From Prochlorococcus sp. AG-347-K10 (GTDB lineage Bacteria; Cyanobacteriota; Cyanobacteriia; PCC-6307; Cyanobiaceae): DNA of 32,103 bases. The stretch is taken from assembly GCA_003278955.1 (NCBI GenBank), contig QCCB01000016.1, positions 1-32,103 on the forward strand, written 5' to 3'. Positions 1 through 8,610 of this stretch are shown here, one piece after another (positions within the stretch are counted from its first letter, which is position 1; each line of letters starts with the position of its first letter). Both the position numbers and the translations under genes were made by a program. The notes beneath the pieces are model-generated. The model ran no database searches, was not told the DNA's origin, and saw only the letters and a list, made by a program, of their open reading frames with translations.

Positions 1-230
1 ATTAAAGCTTGGCGCCACTGTGGATGATTTACTGCAATAGTAAGTATTTTTTTTTCAATATTTAATGGTTTGCATTCTTGAAATAGTTCCAAACCGATTA
101 AGTTCTTCCAGTTTTCATTGATTTTAGAAAGTTTATCTAAATCTCCCCATGATTTTTTGAAATTATCAAGACAATTTTTTAATGGATGTGGATTCCTTTT
201 ATTCACTATTGGCAAATACTTTTTGTCCAA
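1..230 (-). CDS. DUF721 (DciA-like) protein, 3' end outside window
   Basis: This is an open frame on the minus strand that runs off the left edge, so only about the first 76 codons are present. The visible protein contains KSWGDLDKLSKINENWKNLI and later NHPQWRQAL, which match the DUF721 domain: a W-x-x-L-x-G-x-x-L-like core followed by 'L-x-I-x-V-x-x-P-x-W-x-x-L'. Some DUF721 proteins (DciA) are bacterial replicative-helicase operators, but the role of short cyanobacterial members is not established, so no gene name is given. The frame has no ATG. I chose the TTG at 228-230, giving M-D-K-K-Y; a second in-frame TTG lies 16 codons upstream. It is divergent from birA with about 75 bases between them. 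Confidence 0.7.
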   Translation of the reverse strand, partial: MDKKYLPIVNKRNPHPLKNCLDNFKKSWGDLDKLSKINENWKNLIGLELFQECKPLNIEKKILTIAVNHPQWRQAL

Positions 231-305
231 TTTGTAAAATTTACTTATTAAGACTAAAGTTAATCTAATCTTCAAAAAGATGCTCGTTGTTTTAATAAAG
301 AATTT

Positions 306-1055
306 GTGAAAGTTATTGGACCTGCAGCTAAGACATTTTTTTATTTAAAAAAAATTCAGAGTCAATATCCAAGTTGGAGACTTCTTTACAAAATAAAATG
401 TAAAAGTACCGAAAATGAGCTAACAAGCCTGCTTGGATATTCTGAAATAAAGAAAAATCAGCCAGTAGCGATAATCGCAAGAGAACAGTTCTCAGGGGTT
501 GGCCAAAACTCAAAAACTTGGTTTTCTCCAAAAGGCGGGATTTGGTTAAGTGCAGCTTACCCAATATTTTCAAAAGAATTTGCATGTCAAATATTTAATT
601 TGTCTTTAGGTATTAAGTTATGTGAAATGCTTAGACAAGAGAATATAAATGTTTGTTTGAAATGGCCAAATGATATTTTTTTTGGTTCAAAAAAGTTGAT
701 TGGATTTTTACCAAGGGTGATAACAAGAGGCAAAGAAATTATCTATGTAAGAGTAGGACTTGGCATGAATGTTTTAAATTACACTCCATCAGAGGGTATT
801 TCATTATCAAAAGTACTTCAAACTAAGAATATTAATCAATATTATTGGACAGCCAAAGTTCTTAAAGCTTTTTATGATTCAATTGAATATAATAAGAAGA
901 AAGAATATGTGATTAAATCTGCAAATAAGTTTCTTACTAAAAGTTTTTTACCTAGTGGTTATTGTCCTCATACATGGAAAATTAAAGATATTGATTCCAA
1001 TGGGAATTTAAGAATTGAAAATGAAACTCAACTGAAAGTAATTAGAAGGTTTTGA
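306..1055 (+). CDS. birA: biotin--[acetyl-CoA carboxylase] ligase
   Basis: Biotin protein ligase activates biotin to biotinyl-AMP and transfers it to the carrier lysine of acetyl-CoA carboxylase (AccB), supplying fatty-acid synthesis. The 249-residue product is a class I (monofunctional) enzyme with no N-terminal winged-helix repressor domain. Visible motifs are SGVGQNSKTW at the adenylate-holding loop (canonical GRGRRGRxW), PKGGIWLSAAYP, and the catalytic KWPND followed by KKLIGFLP. The loop is degenerate: the first arginine of GRG is valine. The C-terminal SH3-like part is short. The start is GTG at 306; no ATG is better placed. It ends 2 bases before the convergent ABC ATPase gene. Confidence 0.85.
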   Translation: MKVIGPAAKTFFYLKKIQSQYPSWRLLYKIKCKSTENELTSLLGYSEIKKNQPVAIIAREQFSGVGQNSKTWFSPKGGIWLSAAYPIFSKEFACQIFNLSLGIKLCEMLRQENINVCLKWPNDIFFGSKKLIGFLPRVITRGKEIIYVRVGLGMNVLNYTPSEGISLSKVLQTKNINQYYWTAKVLKAFYDSIEYNKKKEYVIKSANKFLTKSFLPSGYCPHTWKIKDIDSNGNLRIENETQLKVIRRF

Positions 1056-1057
1056 AT

Positions 1058-1744
1058 TTAATTTACTTTTAATTCAACTATTCTTCCATCTTTAAATTTG
1101 GCTATTTTTTTTGCGCGATTTGCAACTTCATCTTCATGGGTAACTAAAACTATAGTTATTCCAGATTCATGCAGTTTGTCAAAAAGATCTAATACATCTT
1201 CAGTGGTTTTTGAATCTAGTGCTCCAGTAGGTTCGTCTGCTAATAAAATTGCAGGGTTATTTATAATAGCCCTCGCAATAGCAACTCGTTGTTGTTGACC
1301 TCCTGATAATTGGTTTGGACGATTATTCATTCTTTCTGATAGGCCAACTTTTGTTAAGGCATTCTTACCTCGCTCTAATCTTTGCTCAGGATCAATACCA
1401 GCATAAATCATTGGCAAAGTTACGTTTTCAAGTGCAGTTGCGTCTGAGAGAAGATGAAATTGTTGAAAAACAAAGCCTAATTTTTGGTTACGTATTTCCG
1501 CGAGCTCATCATCAGATAAATTCTCAACAGGAATTCCATTTAATTTATAAATACCTTCAGATGGTCTATCTAGACATCCAATAATATTCATAGCTGTACT
1601 TTTGCCTGAGCCACTAGCTCCCATTACAGCTAAATAATCACCTTTATAAATTTCTAGGTTTATGCTGTCTAAGGCTTTAACAGTTAAATCTTCTTTCCCA
1701 TATGTTTTAGATATATTTTTTAAACTCGCGACTTTCTTAGACAT
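1058..1744 (-). CDS. ABC transporter ATPase, LolD/MacB/DevA family
   Basis: ATP-binding subunit (228 residues) of an ABC exporter or lipoprotein-release type system. Walker A GASGSGKST is at residues 42-50, the Q-loop in FVFQQFHLL near 91-99, the signature LSGGQ at 146-150, Walker B ILLADEP at 166-172, and the H-loop histidine near 203. The ADEPTGALDS segment and the roughly 225-residue length are typical of the MacB/LolD/DevA/SalX family, whose partner permease has four membrane segments with a large extracytoplasmic domain. No such permease is encoded here, so the substrate cannot be inferred. It lies 16 bases downstream of the ndhB remnant on the same strand and could be co-transcribed with an intact ndhB in other strains. 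Confidence 0.9.
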   Translation of the reverse strand: MSKKVASLKNISKTYGKEDLTVKALDSINLEIYKGDYLAVMGASGSGKSTAMNIIGCLDRPSEGIYKLNGIPVENLSDDELAEIRNQKLGFVFQQFHLLSDATALENVTLPMIYAGIDPEQRLERGKNALTKVGLSERMNNRPNQLSGGQQQRVAIARAIINNPAILLADEPTGALDSKTTEDVLDLFDKLHESGITIVLVTHEDEVANRAKKIAKFKDGRIVELKVN

Positions 1745-1760
1745 TTATTGAAGAATTCTT

Positions 1761-2549
1761 CTAGGAAATATTGTTTGCTGTAGCAATAATATCTTGTAGG
1801 AAAGGAGTTTCTGAAACAGCTGTATTAGCTAATTTAAAAAGAGGATTAGATAGGATTCCTCCAAGAGCAGTTACTGCGACACAAGTATAAAGTGCAATTC
1901 TCAAGGGAGGTAATCCTACAATTCCCCAATTAATTTCAGGATATGATTTGACTATTTCAGACGCTTCCTGTGGTTCTTTAACTACCATCATTTTTATCAC
2001 TGAAATGTAGTAATAAATAGATATAACTGAAGTGACTAAACCAACTATTACTAATAGATATTGATGATTTGCCCAACCTGCAAAGAACAAGTATATCTTC
2101 CCAAAAAATCCTAGCATTGGAGGTAAACCTCCAAGAGATAGAAGACAAAGGCTTAAGCCTAATGTAATTAGAGGATCTTTTTGGTAAAGTCCTGAGTAAT
2201 CAAGAATTCTGTCAGAACCAGTTCGAAGTGAGAAAAGTATTACACAAGAAAATGCACCCAAATTCATAAACAAATATGCAGCCAAATATAAAACAGCTGA
2301 TGATAAACCATCTTGTGTTCCAGATACTATTCCAATCATTACGAATCCGGCTTGTCCAATAGAACTGTAAGCTAGCATCCTTTTCATTGAGGTTTGAGCT
2401 AGAGCTACAACATTTCCTAGAGCCATGCTCAATATGGCCAAAATGGTAAATAAAAGTTTCCATTCTTCGTCAAAAGAAGAGAAAGTTGTGCTTAATATTC
2501 TTATCGCAAATGCAAAGCCCGCTGTTTTTGAACCAACAGATAAAAAAGC
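1761..2549 (-). pseudogene. ndhB: NAD(P)H-quinone oxidoreductase subunit 2, C-terminal part only
   Basis: NdhB is a proton-pumping membrane subunit of cyanobacterial NDH-1, which carries cyclic electron flow and respiration. The frame encodes a highly conserved NdhB C-terminal half: [70 protein letters not shown] and [10 protein letters not shown], with the natural C-terminus. Full NdhB is about 500 residues; only about 263 are here. Homology begins at the alanine codon at 2547-2549. The codons upstream read FAQTIFALL instead of the expected PDVYEGSPTPVV, and an in-frame TGA follows at 2577-2579. The longest ATG-initiated product would start at 2441 (226 residues). The missing N-terminal half is not found anywhere else in the window. 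It is either a truncated gene copy or a join artefact; the fragment's identity is certain, its status is not. Confidence 0.8.
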
Positions 2550-2604
2550 TAATAATGCAAAGATAGTTTGGGCAAATCATCCAAGCAGAATCCATCAAAA
2601 TAAT

Positions 2605-2700
2605 ATGTGCATTTGTACTCTCTGTAATTCCCCAACTCCTGAGGGCGAAATCAAAAGATGGGGAAAGTGTTCTTTTTGTTGGAGAAAAATAAATAACTAA
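2605..2700 (+). CDS. possible 31-residue CxxC/CxxC mini-protein (or tail of a truncated gene)
   Basis: The frame reads MCICTLCNSP, continues with TPEGEIKRWGKCSFCWRK and ends at the TAA at 2698-2700, five bases before the convergent menG/ubiE stop. Two CxxC pairs (CTLC and CSFC) separated by about 17 residues look like a zinc knuckle or rubredoxin-like knuckle. The open frame continues upstream through the ndhB junction with no other ATG before the ndhB-derived antisense part. This may therefore be the C-terminal remainder of a larger protein cut at the same breakpoint rather than a complete gene. I do not recognise the family. Confidence 0.4.
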   Translation: MCICTLCNSPTPEGEIKRWGKCSFCWRKINN

Positions 2701-2705
2701 ATTCT

Positions 2706-3407
2706 TTATTTAGTTAAAATTAGTATTCCCATTTGCCCCCCCCAAATAGTCCTATATTCAGCTTTTTTAAATCCAACTTCCATAGCAATATTTATCAGTT
2801 CTTTTTTCTTTGGAAAATTTTTAATACTTTTCTCAATATATGCGTACTCTGGACCTAAATTAAAAAGCTGCGAAATGGTTACTACAATTAATCTCAAATA
2901 AATTTTCTGGAAAATATTGGATAAAGAATTTTTTTTTGAGTGATTAAAATCCAAAAATCCTGCCCTTCCTTTATCCTTCAAAAGATAAAAAACTTTTTTT
3001 ATTCCTACTTCAACATTATTCAAGTTTCTTAGTCCATATGACATGCAAATCCCATCAAAATTTTTTGAATGATCATTAATTTCCAATACATCTTGAATTT
3101 CCCACTTAATAAATTTATTTTTTTTTAGCTCTGATTTTTTCTTTGCAATATTTAAGATATCCTCTGCACTGTCAATTCCAGTAATTGAGCCCATTGGACT
3201 AACTCTCTCAGAAATTAAGAATGCTAAATCTCCAGTTCCACAACATAAATCAGCCCAATCTTCACCATTTAAAGGTTCCAGTAAATTAACTAATTTCCTT
3301 TTCCATAATCTGTGCAGCCCAAAACTTAATAGATTATTTAAAAAGTCATATTTATGAGAAATTCTATTAAATATATTTTTGACTTCGATAGTTTTTGTGA
3401 ATTTCAT
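2706..3407 (-). CDS. ubiE: demethylphylloquinone/UbiE-MenG family quinone C-methyltransferase
   Basis: This is a SAM-dependent C-methyltransferase of the UbiE/MenG family. In cyanobacteria the enzyme carries out the last ring methylation of phylloquinone, the photosystem I A1 cofactor. The 233-residue protein has the family N-terminal signature YDFLNNLLSFGLHRLWKR (residues 20-37), SAM motif I DLCCGTGDL (53-61), the acidic SAM-ribose contact GIDSAEDIL, MSYGLRNL (post-motif), and the closing GGQMGILILTK. Its length is normal. The start is an ATG at 3407. It sits 45 bases downstream of hisF on the same strand. Confidence 0.92.
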   Translation of the reverse strand: MKFTKTIEVKNIFNRISHKYDFLNNLLSFGLHRLWKRKLVNLLEPLNGEDWADLCCGTGDLAFLISERVSPMGSITGIDSAEDILNIAKKKSELKKNKFIKWEIQDVLEINDHSKNFDGICMSYGLRNLNNVEVGIKKVFYLLKDKGRAGFLDFNHSKKNSLSNIFQKIYLRLIVVTISQLFNLGPEYAYIEKSIKNFPKKKELINIAMEVGFKKAEYRTIWGGQMGILILTK

Positions 3408-3452
3408 TTTTAAAGTTTTAACTTATTTCTTTTTGGTATTAAATTAAATTTT

Positions 3453-4223
3453 CTATTCATATGGTCTAATTGGAAGTTTTTTTTCGAGGAGGAAAGTCTT
3501 TATTTCTCTTAAAGAAAGTTTCTTATCATGAAGTAAAGATGCCAAAAGTGCCGCAGATGCCATGCCTTCATTGAAAACATCATAGATATCTTCTAAACAA
3601 CCCGCTCCTCCAGAAGCAATCACTGGGATGTTAACAATATTGGCAACAGATTCAGTCAGATGTAAATCATATCCATTCTGCGTGCCATCACCATCCATTG
3701 AAGTAAGCAAAATTTCCCCTGCGCCTAACTCCTCAACTTTCTTTGCCCAACTTAATACATCTATTCCAGTATTTTCTCTCCCTCCTTTTACATATACCTC
3801 CCATTCATCAGTCTTATTAACTTTTCTTTTAGCATCAATTGCTATCACGATACATTGATTGCCAAATTCTCTAGAACTTTTAGAAATTAAATCTGGATTT
3901 CTAACAGCAGAAGAATTCAAACTCACTTTGTCCGCTCCAGCTCTTAAAAGTTCATTAATTGAAGAAACAGAATCTATTCCTCCACCTACTGTAAATGGGA
4001 TTTTTACTGATTTTGCGGTCCTAGAGACAAGGTCAACTAATGTATTTCTATTTTCTACACTAGCTCTAATATCTAAGAATACTAATTCATCTGCGCCCTC
4101 ATCAGAATACCTACAAGCCAATTCAACAGGATCGCCTGAGTCTCTCAAGTTAACAAAATTTACACCTTTAACCACTCTGCCATGGGCGACATCTAAACAA
4201 GGAATTAAACGAAGAGCTACCAT
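3453..4223 (-). CDS. hisF: imidazole glycerol phosphate synthase, cyclase subunit
   Basis: HisF is the (beta/alpha)8 cyclase subunit that, with the glutaminase HisH, converts PRFAR plus ammonia into imidazole glycerol phosphate and AICAR in histidine biosynthesis. The 256-residue protein has the usual length. Catalytic aspartates are visible at D11 ([15 protein letters not shown]) and D130 (VIAIDAKR), with phosphate-binding loops VGGGIDS (79-85) and IASGGAG near residue 201. HisH is not in the window. The gene is divergent from the DUF2862 gene, with 59 bases between start codons that must hold both promoters. Confidence 0.96.
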   Translation of the reverse strand: MVALRLIPCLDVAHGRVVKGVNFVNLRDSGDPVELACRYSDEGADELVFLDIRASVENRNTLVDLVSRTAKSVKIPFTVGGGIDSVSSINELLRAGADKVSLNSSAVRNPDLISKSSREFGNQCIVIAIDAKRKVNKTDEWEVYVKGGRENTGIDVLSWAKKVEELGAGEILLTSMDGDGTQNGYDLHLTESVANIVNIPVIASGGAGCLEDIYDVFNEGMASAALLASLLHDKKLSLREIKTFLLEKKLPIRPYE

Positions 4224-4282
4224 TTTAGTAAAAATTGTCCAAATGCTGTTAATCTTGCATAATAGCTTCCATTTTACCTCTT

Positions 4283-4507
4283 ATGGCTGAAACAAACTTA
4301 TTACCTAAAATCGGTAGTAAAATCAAAATTAACATTAACAAAGTAAAAGATAGACTACCAGCTAAATTAATCGATCAAATAGCCTCGAGTCCTAAAGCCG
4401 TAATTACAGGCTATAAAATGACGGACGGCAGAAGTATTGGAATCACCGCAAAATTTCAGAATGGTGAGCAAAATTGGTTTTTCCCAGAAGAAATTGAGAA
4501 AGGTTAA
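4283..4507 (+). CDS. DUF2862 family small protein
   Basis: A 74-residue basic protein beginning MAETNLLPKIGSKIKI. It matches the cyanobacterial DUF2862 family, small proteins with a predicted SH3-like beta fold: an initial 'KIGSKIKI' strand, a central TGYKMTDGRSIGI hairpin, and a 'NWFFPEEIE' end. No function is known. It precedes chlG by 8 bases on the same strand, so the two are probably co-transcribed, hinting at but not proving a link to chlorophyll or photosystem work. The start is ATG. Confidence 0.8.
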   Translation: MAETNLLPKIGSKIKININKVKDRLPAKLIDQIASSPKAVITGYKMTDGRSIGITAKFQNGEQNWFFPEEIEKG

Positions 4508-4515
4508 AGAGTAAA

Positions 4516-5463
4516 GTGAATGATCCAAAACAACTATTAGGAATTAAGGGTGCCTCTGAAACATCGAGTATATGGAAACTCCGCATACAGTTAATGAAAC
4601 CTATAACGTGGATCCCTTTGATATGGGGAGTTATCTGCGGAGCAGCTGCAAGTGGGAATTTTGAATGGACATTTAGTAATGTTCTAGCTTCATTAGCATG
4701 TATGTTGATGAGTGGACCGCTTCTAGCTGGTTATACCCAAACCATAAATGATTTTTTTGATAAAGAAATTGATGCAATTAATGAACCAAATAGACCAATT
4801 CCTTCTGGGAAAATTTCAATAAAAGATGTAAAAATACAAATCTGGGTATTACTTATAGCTGGTTTAATAGTTGCTTTTCTACTAGATTTATATGCTAAGC
4901 ACAACTTCCCCTCCGTATTACTTTTGGCATTAGGAGGTTCCTTTGTTAGTTATATATATTCTGCTCCTCCACTCAAATTAAAACAGAATGGGTGGCTTGG
5001 AAATTATGCATTAGGAGCATCTTATATAGCTTTACCTTGGTGGGCAGGACAAGCCTTGTTTGGGAAATTAACTATCGTGACGGCGATACTAACACTTGCT
5101 TATAGCCTCTCAGGACTTGGAATTGCTGTTATTAATGATTTCAAAAGTGTTGAAGGAGACTCAAAGCTAGGCTTAAATTCTCTACCAGTAGTATTTGGAA
5201 TTAAAAATGCAAGTAGAATAAGTGCAGGACTGATTGATATTTTTCAATTAGCAATGGTTGTAGTATTAGTCATTATTGGTCAACATTTAGCCTCTGTAAT
5301 TTTGGTTTTGTTGGTAATTCCACAAATTACATTTCAAGATATGTGGTTACTAAGAGATCCTCTTAAGTTTGATGTCAAATATCAAGCAAGTGCCCAACCG
5401 TTCCTTATAACTGGAATGTTAGTTACAGCTTTAGCGATAGGACATAGTTTTTTAGTTGCTTAA
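4516..5463 (+). CDS. chlG: chlorophyll synthase (prenyltransferase)
   Basis: ChlG attaches the phytyl or geranylgeranyl tail to chlorophyllide, the last step of chlorophyll synthesis (divinyl chlorophylls in Prochlorococcus). It is an integral thylakoid-membrane UbiA-superfamily enzyme. The 315-residue protein has the polyprenyl-diphosphate/Mg motif NDFFDKEIDAINEPNRPIPS (residues 78-97), a second aspartate motif in AVINDFKSVEGDSKLG, and multiple hydrophobic helices such as TWIPLIWGVICGAAASG and VVVLVIIGQHLASVILVLLV. The conserved region begins well inside the protein, so the GTG start at 4516 is reasonable. The 3' end overlaps the next gene if the latter uses its upstream TTG. Confidence 0.95.
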   Translation: MNDPKQLLGIKGASETSSIWKLRIQLMKPITWIPLIWGVICGAAASGNFEWTFSNVLASLACMLMSGPLLAGYTQTINDFFDKEIDAINEPNRPIPSGKISIKDVKIQIWVLLIAGLIVAFLLDLYAKHNFPSVLLLALGGSFVSYIYSAPPLKLKQNGWLGNYALGASYIALPWWAGQALFGKLTIVTAILTLAYSLSGLGIAVINDFKSVEGDSKLGLNSLPVVFGIKNASRISAGLIDIFQLAMVVVLVIIGQHLASVILVLLVIPQITFQDMWLLRDPLKFDVKYQASAQPFLITGMLVTALAIGHSFLVA

Positions 5464-7234
5464 GGTGCAAAAGATTAAATTCAAATCTTTTGTTTTAATA
5501 ATTCCAATATTAATTCTTTCTGGAATATCTTTTTATTTTTTTAGTCTAATATTTAGTACCTTAAAATTTGACATATCTAAAAATAAAAAGTCTCGGGGAA
5601 ACAAATATTCTTATGTAATATCATCTTCTGATAATAAGATACTAAGCAAATTAAGCCGCAAATTTGAAATAGATAATAGTCATCATAAAATTCCATTTTT
5701 TCTTAAACATTCTTTTGTATCTTCTGAGGATAAAAGATTTTATAAACATAATGGAATAGATTTAAAAAGTATTTCACGTGCCCTTATTCAAAATATTAGA
5801 AGTGGTTATCTTAGAGAAGGAGGAAGTACAATTACACAACAAGTTGCTAGATTACTTTTTCTAAATAATGATTTAAGTTTTCAAAGAAAAATCAAAGAAA
5901 TATTCATATCACTCATACTTGAATTTAGATATAACAAAAATCAAATTTTAAAATTATATTTAAATAATATTTATCTAGGATCAGGAGCATATGGGATAAA
6001 CGAGGCTGCCCAGGTTTATTTTGGAAAATTTATAGAAGAATTGACATTATCAGAGATCGCATTAATTGCAGGATTAGCTCCAGCTCCATCAATTTATTCA
6101 CCTTATCAAAATTTAGAACTAGCTGTTAAAAATAGAAACAAAGTTCTTGAATCAATGCATGTTGATGGATATATTTCTCTTGCAAATAAGAATAAGGCTA
6201 TTAAAGAAAAAATAAAATTAAATTATCAAAAAGCTAATAATTTTTTAGATGATAAATTACTAATTAACTTTATTCTTCAGGAAACAGATAAAAGAATCGG
6301 AAGTAAAAATGATTATAAGTTTTTAAGAATTAAATCTTCTATAAACAAAGATTGGCAAGAAAAAGGTCAACAAATATCAAGATATGCTGGGCCTAAAGAA
6401 CTTGAATTTGCTCTATTATCTATCGAATCAAACACAGGACTAATTAGGACAATGATAACCAGTAAAAATCCCTCAATTAATGAATACAATAGAGTGATCT
6501 CATCTGTAAGACCTTTAGGTTCTACTTTTAAAATAATCCCTTATACTGCTGCATTAATAGAAGGAATAAAATTAAGCGATAAATTTGAAGACTTACCAAC
6601 ATGCTGGGAAAGTTATTGCCCAAAAAATTTTTCAGAAGACTATCGAGGTTCAATATCTTTGATTGAATCATTTAAAAGTTCATCAAATATCATTCCAATA
6701 TCAATAACAAAAAAAATCGGCTTAAAAAATATTATTAATTTAGCGAATTCATTTGGTCTAGGTTATAAGCAAGAGTTTGAGGAATTCCCATCATTAGCTA
6801 TTGGCTCCTACGGAGATAATCTTTTAAACATCACAAATGTATATTCTGCAATAAACAATAATGGTAAGATTCAAAGCCCTGAAATCATAGAAAAAATCGA
6901 ATCATTCAATGATAAATCTATTTGGGAAAACAAATCTATTTCCAAGAAAATATTAGATTTAAAAATTAACAAGAAAATAAATAAACTTCTTGAAAAATCT
7001 GTAAAAGAAGGCACTTCAAAAGCAGCCTCTATAAAAGGGAAGAAAATTTATGGGAAAACAGGAACATCTGATGGAAATAAAGATCTCTGGTTTATTGGTT
7101 CCATTGATAACCTTACAACAGGGATCTGGATAGGTTATGACGATAACAAGGAATCTGAATTATCTAGTGGAAATGCAGCCTATTTATGGAAGAAGTTCAT
7201 ATCTGATATTCATAAAATTCCAATTAAAAAATAA
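5456..7234 (+). CDS. class A penicillin-binding protein (glycosyltransferase 51 / transpeptidase)
   Basis: Bifunctional peptidoglycan synthase anchored in the inner membrane. One N-terminal membrane segment spans residues 11-33. The GT51 domain shows SEDKRFYKHNGID with catalytic E91, GGSTITQQ (122-129), RKIKE and the LYLNNIYLGSGAYGINEAA block. The transpeptidase domain has the SxxK motif STFK (S356, K359), SSN (409-411) and KTG (534-536) followed by TSDGNKDLWF. At 592 residues it is compact, between PBP1-type enzymes and monofunctional transglycosylases, and the penicillin-binding part is divergent. Two starts are possible: TTG at 5456, overlapping the chlG stop by 8 bases, or GTG at 5465 just past it. 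The close coupling suggests co-transcription with chlG. Confidence 0.9.
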   Translation: MLKVQKIKFKSFVLIIPILILSGISFYFFSLIFSTLKFDISKNKKSRGNKYSYVISSSDNKILSKLSRKFEIDNSHHKIPFFLKHSFVSSEDKRFYKHNGIDLKSISRALIQNIRSGYLREGGSTITQQVARLLFLNNDLSFQRKIKEIFISLILEFRYNKNQILKLYLNNIYLGSGAYGINEAAQVYFGKFIEELTLSEIALIAGLAPAPSIYSPYQNLELAVKNRNKVLESMHVDGYISLANKNKAIKEKIKLNYQKANNFLDDKLLINFILQETDKRIGSKNDYKFLRIKSSINKDWQEKGQQISRYAGPKELEFALLSIESNTGLIRTMITSKNPSINEYNRVISSVRPLGSTFKIIPYTAALIEGIKLSDKFEDLPTCWESYCPKNFSEDYRGSISLIESFKSSSNIIPISITKKIGLKNIINLANSFGLGYKQEFEEFPSLAIGSYGDNLLNITNVYSAINNNGKIQSPEIIEKIESFNDKSIWENKSISKKILDLKINKKINKLLEKSVKEGTSKAASIKGKKIYGKTGTSDGNKDLWFIGSIDNLTTGIWIGYDDNKESELSSGNAAYLWKKFISDIHKIPIKK

Positions 7235-7243
7235 ATTATATTT

Positions 7244-8560
7244 TTAAGATTTATAAGAAATTATTGCAGAATAAAATCCATCACCAGGATAATCCAAGCT
7301 AGGTAAAATTTGCTTTTGGCTAACCAATTTTAAAGTTTTGTTTTTTTCAATAAAGCGTTCAATTAATAGATTATTTTCATCGGGACAAATAGTACAAGTT
7401 GAATAAACTAAAGTGCCATCTTTTTTCAAAAGAGGAAAAATGTTCTCCAAAAGTTTTTCCTGTAATAAAGTTAAAGATTTTATTTTTTCTTTACTTAAAG
7501 ACCATCTAGAATCTGGATTCCTGGAAAGAGTTCCAATGCCTGAGCATGGAGCATCTAGTAAAATCTTATCAAAATAGGATATAAACTTAGGATTTAATTC
7601 AATCAAACTCGTAGCATCAGCCTTAAGGGTATTAACAGATTTCAAATTTAACCTTTCTAAATTTGATTGCAGTATTTTCAATCTTTTTGCTGATCTATCT
7701 ACGGCAATGATTTCAGCACTATCATTTGTTAATTCTGCAAGGTGGGTAGACTTACTTCCTGGAGCTGCACAAGCATCTAAAATCTTTTCACCTTCTTTTG
7801 GATTTAAGAGAGGTGCTATCCACTGAGAAGATCTATCTTGAATTGTCCAAAGTCCATCACTATATCCTGGTAAATTTTTTATAGATCTTGGATTAGATTT
7901 TAAAGTAATTCCATTATGTAAATCTTTAATAATTTCAGCATCAATTTTATTATCATGAAGTACTTTCAAAAATCCATCTAAATTAGTTTTTAAATGGTTA
8001 ATTCTCAAATCAATTGAAGGTTTTTTATTAAATGCCTTCACGATATTTTCACCCTCGCTATTACCTACCCATTTATAAAGATCCTGCACAAGCCATAATG
8101 GGAATGATTCAAGATATGAAATTCTTTCTTTTCTATCAGAAGATAATTTCGGAAAAATTTCTTGTTCTAATTTTCTTGATGCATTTCTCAATATCGCATT
8201 TACAGTTCCCGCTAAACCATTTAAATCTGTTTTTTTAGCTACTTCTACAGTGGTAGAAATAGCGGCAGGAAAGGGAATTTTATCCATTTTCAATAGTTGA
8301 TATAAACCTATATGAAGAAGCCATCTTAATTTTGGGGGCTGCTTTTTATGAGTAATTTTTGATGTATGATCCGTCCAAAGATCAAGAAATTTTCTATACC
8401 TTATGCATCCAAAAGATAATTCTGTAATAAAAGCTATATCAAGAGGATTAAATTGATAATTTTTTAAAACCTTTTCAAGAGCATGATCAGAAAAATCACC
8501 AGAACTAACTTTTAATAAAATTTCCCAAGCTGCTTTCCTTTGTAAATATCCTATGCTCAA
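7244..8560 (-). CDS. rsmB: 16S rRNA (cytosine-C5) methyltransferase
   Basis: RsmB (Sun/Fmu) makes m5C967 in 16S rRNA in bacteria where it has been tested. The 438-residue protein has an N-terminal NusB-like RNA-binding domain (about residues 5-140, with FITELSFGCIRYRKFLD and GTVNAILRNASR) and a C-terminal SAM methyltransferase domain. The latter carries ILDACAAPGSKSTHLAEL, DAPCSGIGTLSRNPD (C339) and YSTCTICPDEN, where C389 is the expected catalytic cysteine. Length and order are typical. It converges on the penicillin-binding gene with 9 bases between stops. Two small genes lie upstream on the same strand and may share its transcript. Confidence 0.93.
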   Translation of the reverse strand: MSIGYLQRKAAWEILLKVSSGDFSDHALEKVLKNYQFNPLDIAFITELSFGCIRYRKFLDLWTDHTSKITHKKQPPKLRWLLHIGLYQLLKMDKIPFPAAISTTVEVAKKTDLNGLAGTVNAILRNASRKLEQEIFPKLSSDRKERISYLESFPLWLVQDLYKWVGNSEGENIVKAFNKKPSIDLRINHLKTNLDGFLKVLHDNKIDAEIIKDLHNGITLKSNPRSIKNLPGYSDGLWTIQDRSSQWIAPLLNPKEGEKILDACAAPGSKSTHLAELTNDSAEIIAVDRSAKRLKILQSNLERLNLKSVNTLKADATSLIELNPKFISYFDKILLDAPCSGIGTLSRNPDSRWSLSKEKIKSLTLLQEKLLENIFPLLKKDGTLVYSTCTICPDENNLLIERFIEKNKTLKLVSQKQILPSLDYPGDGFYSAIISYKS

Positions 8561-8610
8561 AATATAATTAATTTTTAAAGATAACTTTAATATACAAAAA
8601 ATTCAAAAAT

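Noticed and set aside
1315..1584. Plus-strand 89-aa open frame over the ABC ATPase gene
   Set aside because: It is antisense to a fully conserved ATPase with intact Walker motifs and shows no domain pattern of its own.
2425..2604. N-terminal extension of the CxxC ORF into the ndhB region
   Set aside because: Up to 2549 this is antisense to real NdhB codons, so that part of the frame cannot be native coding sequence for the small protein.
3859..4290. Plus-strand 143-aa open frame opposite hisF
   Set aside because: Antisense to intact hisF; low-information Ser/Thr/Leu/Pro-rich translation with no recognisable motif.
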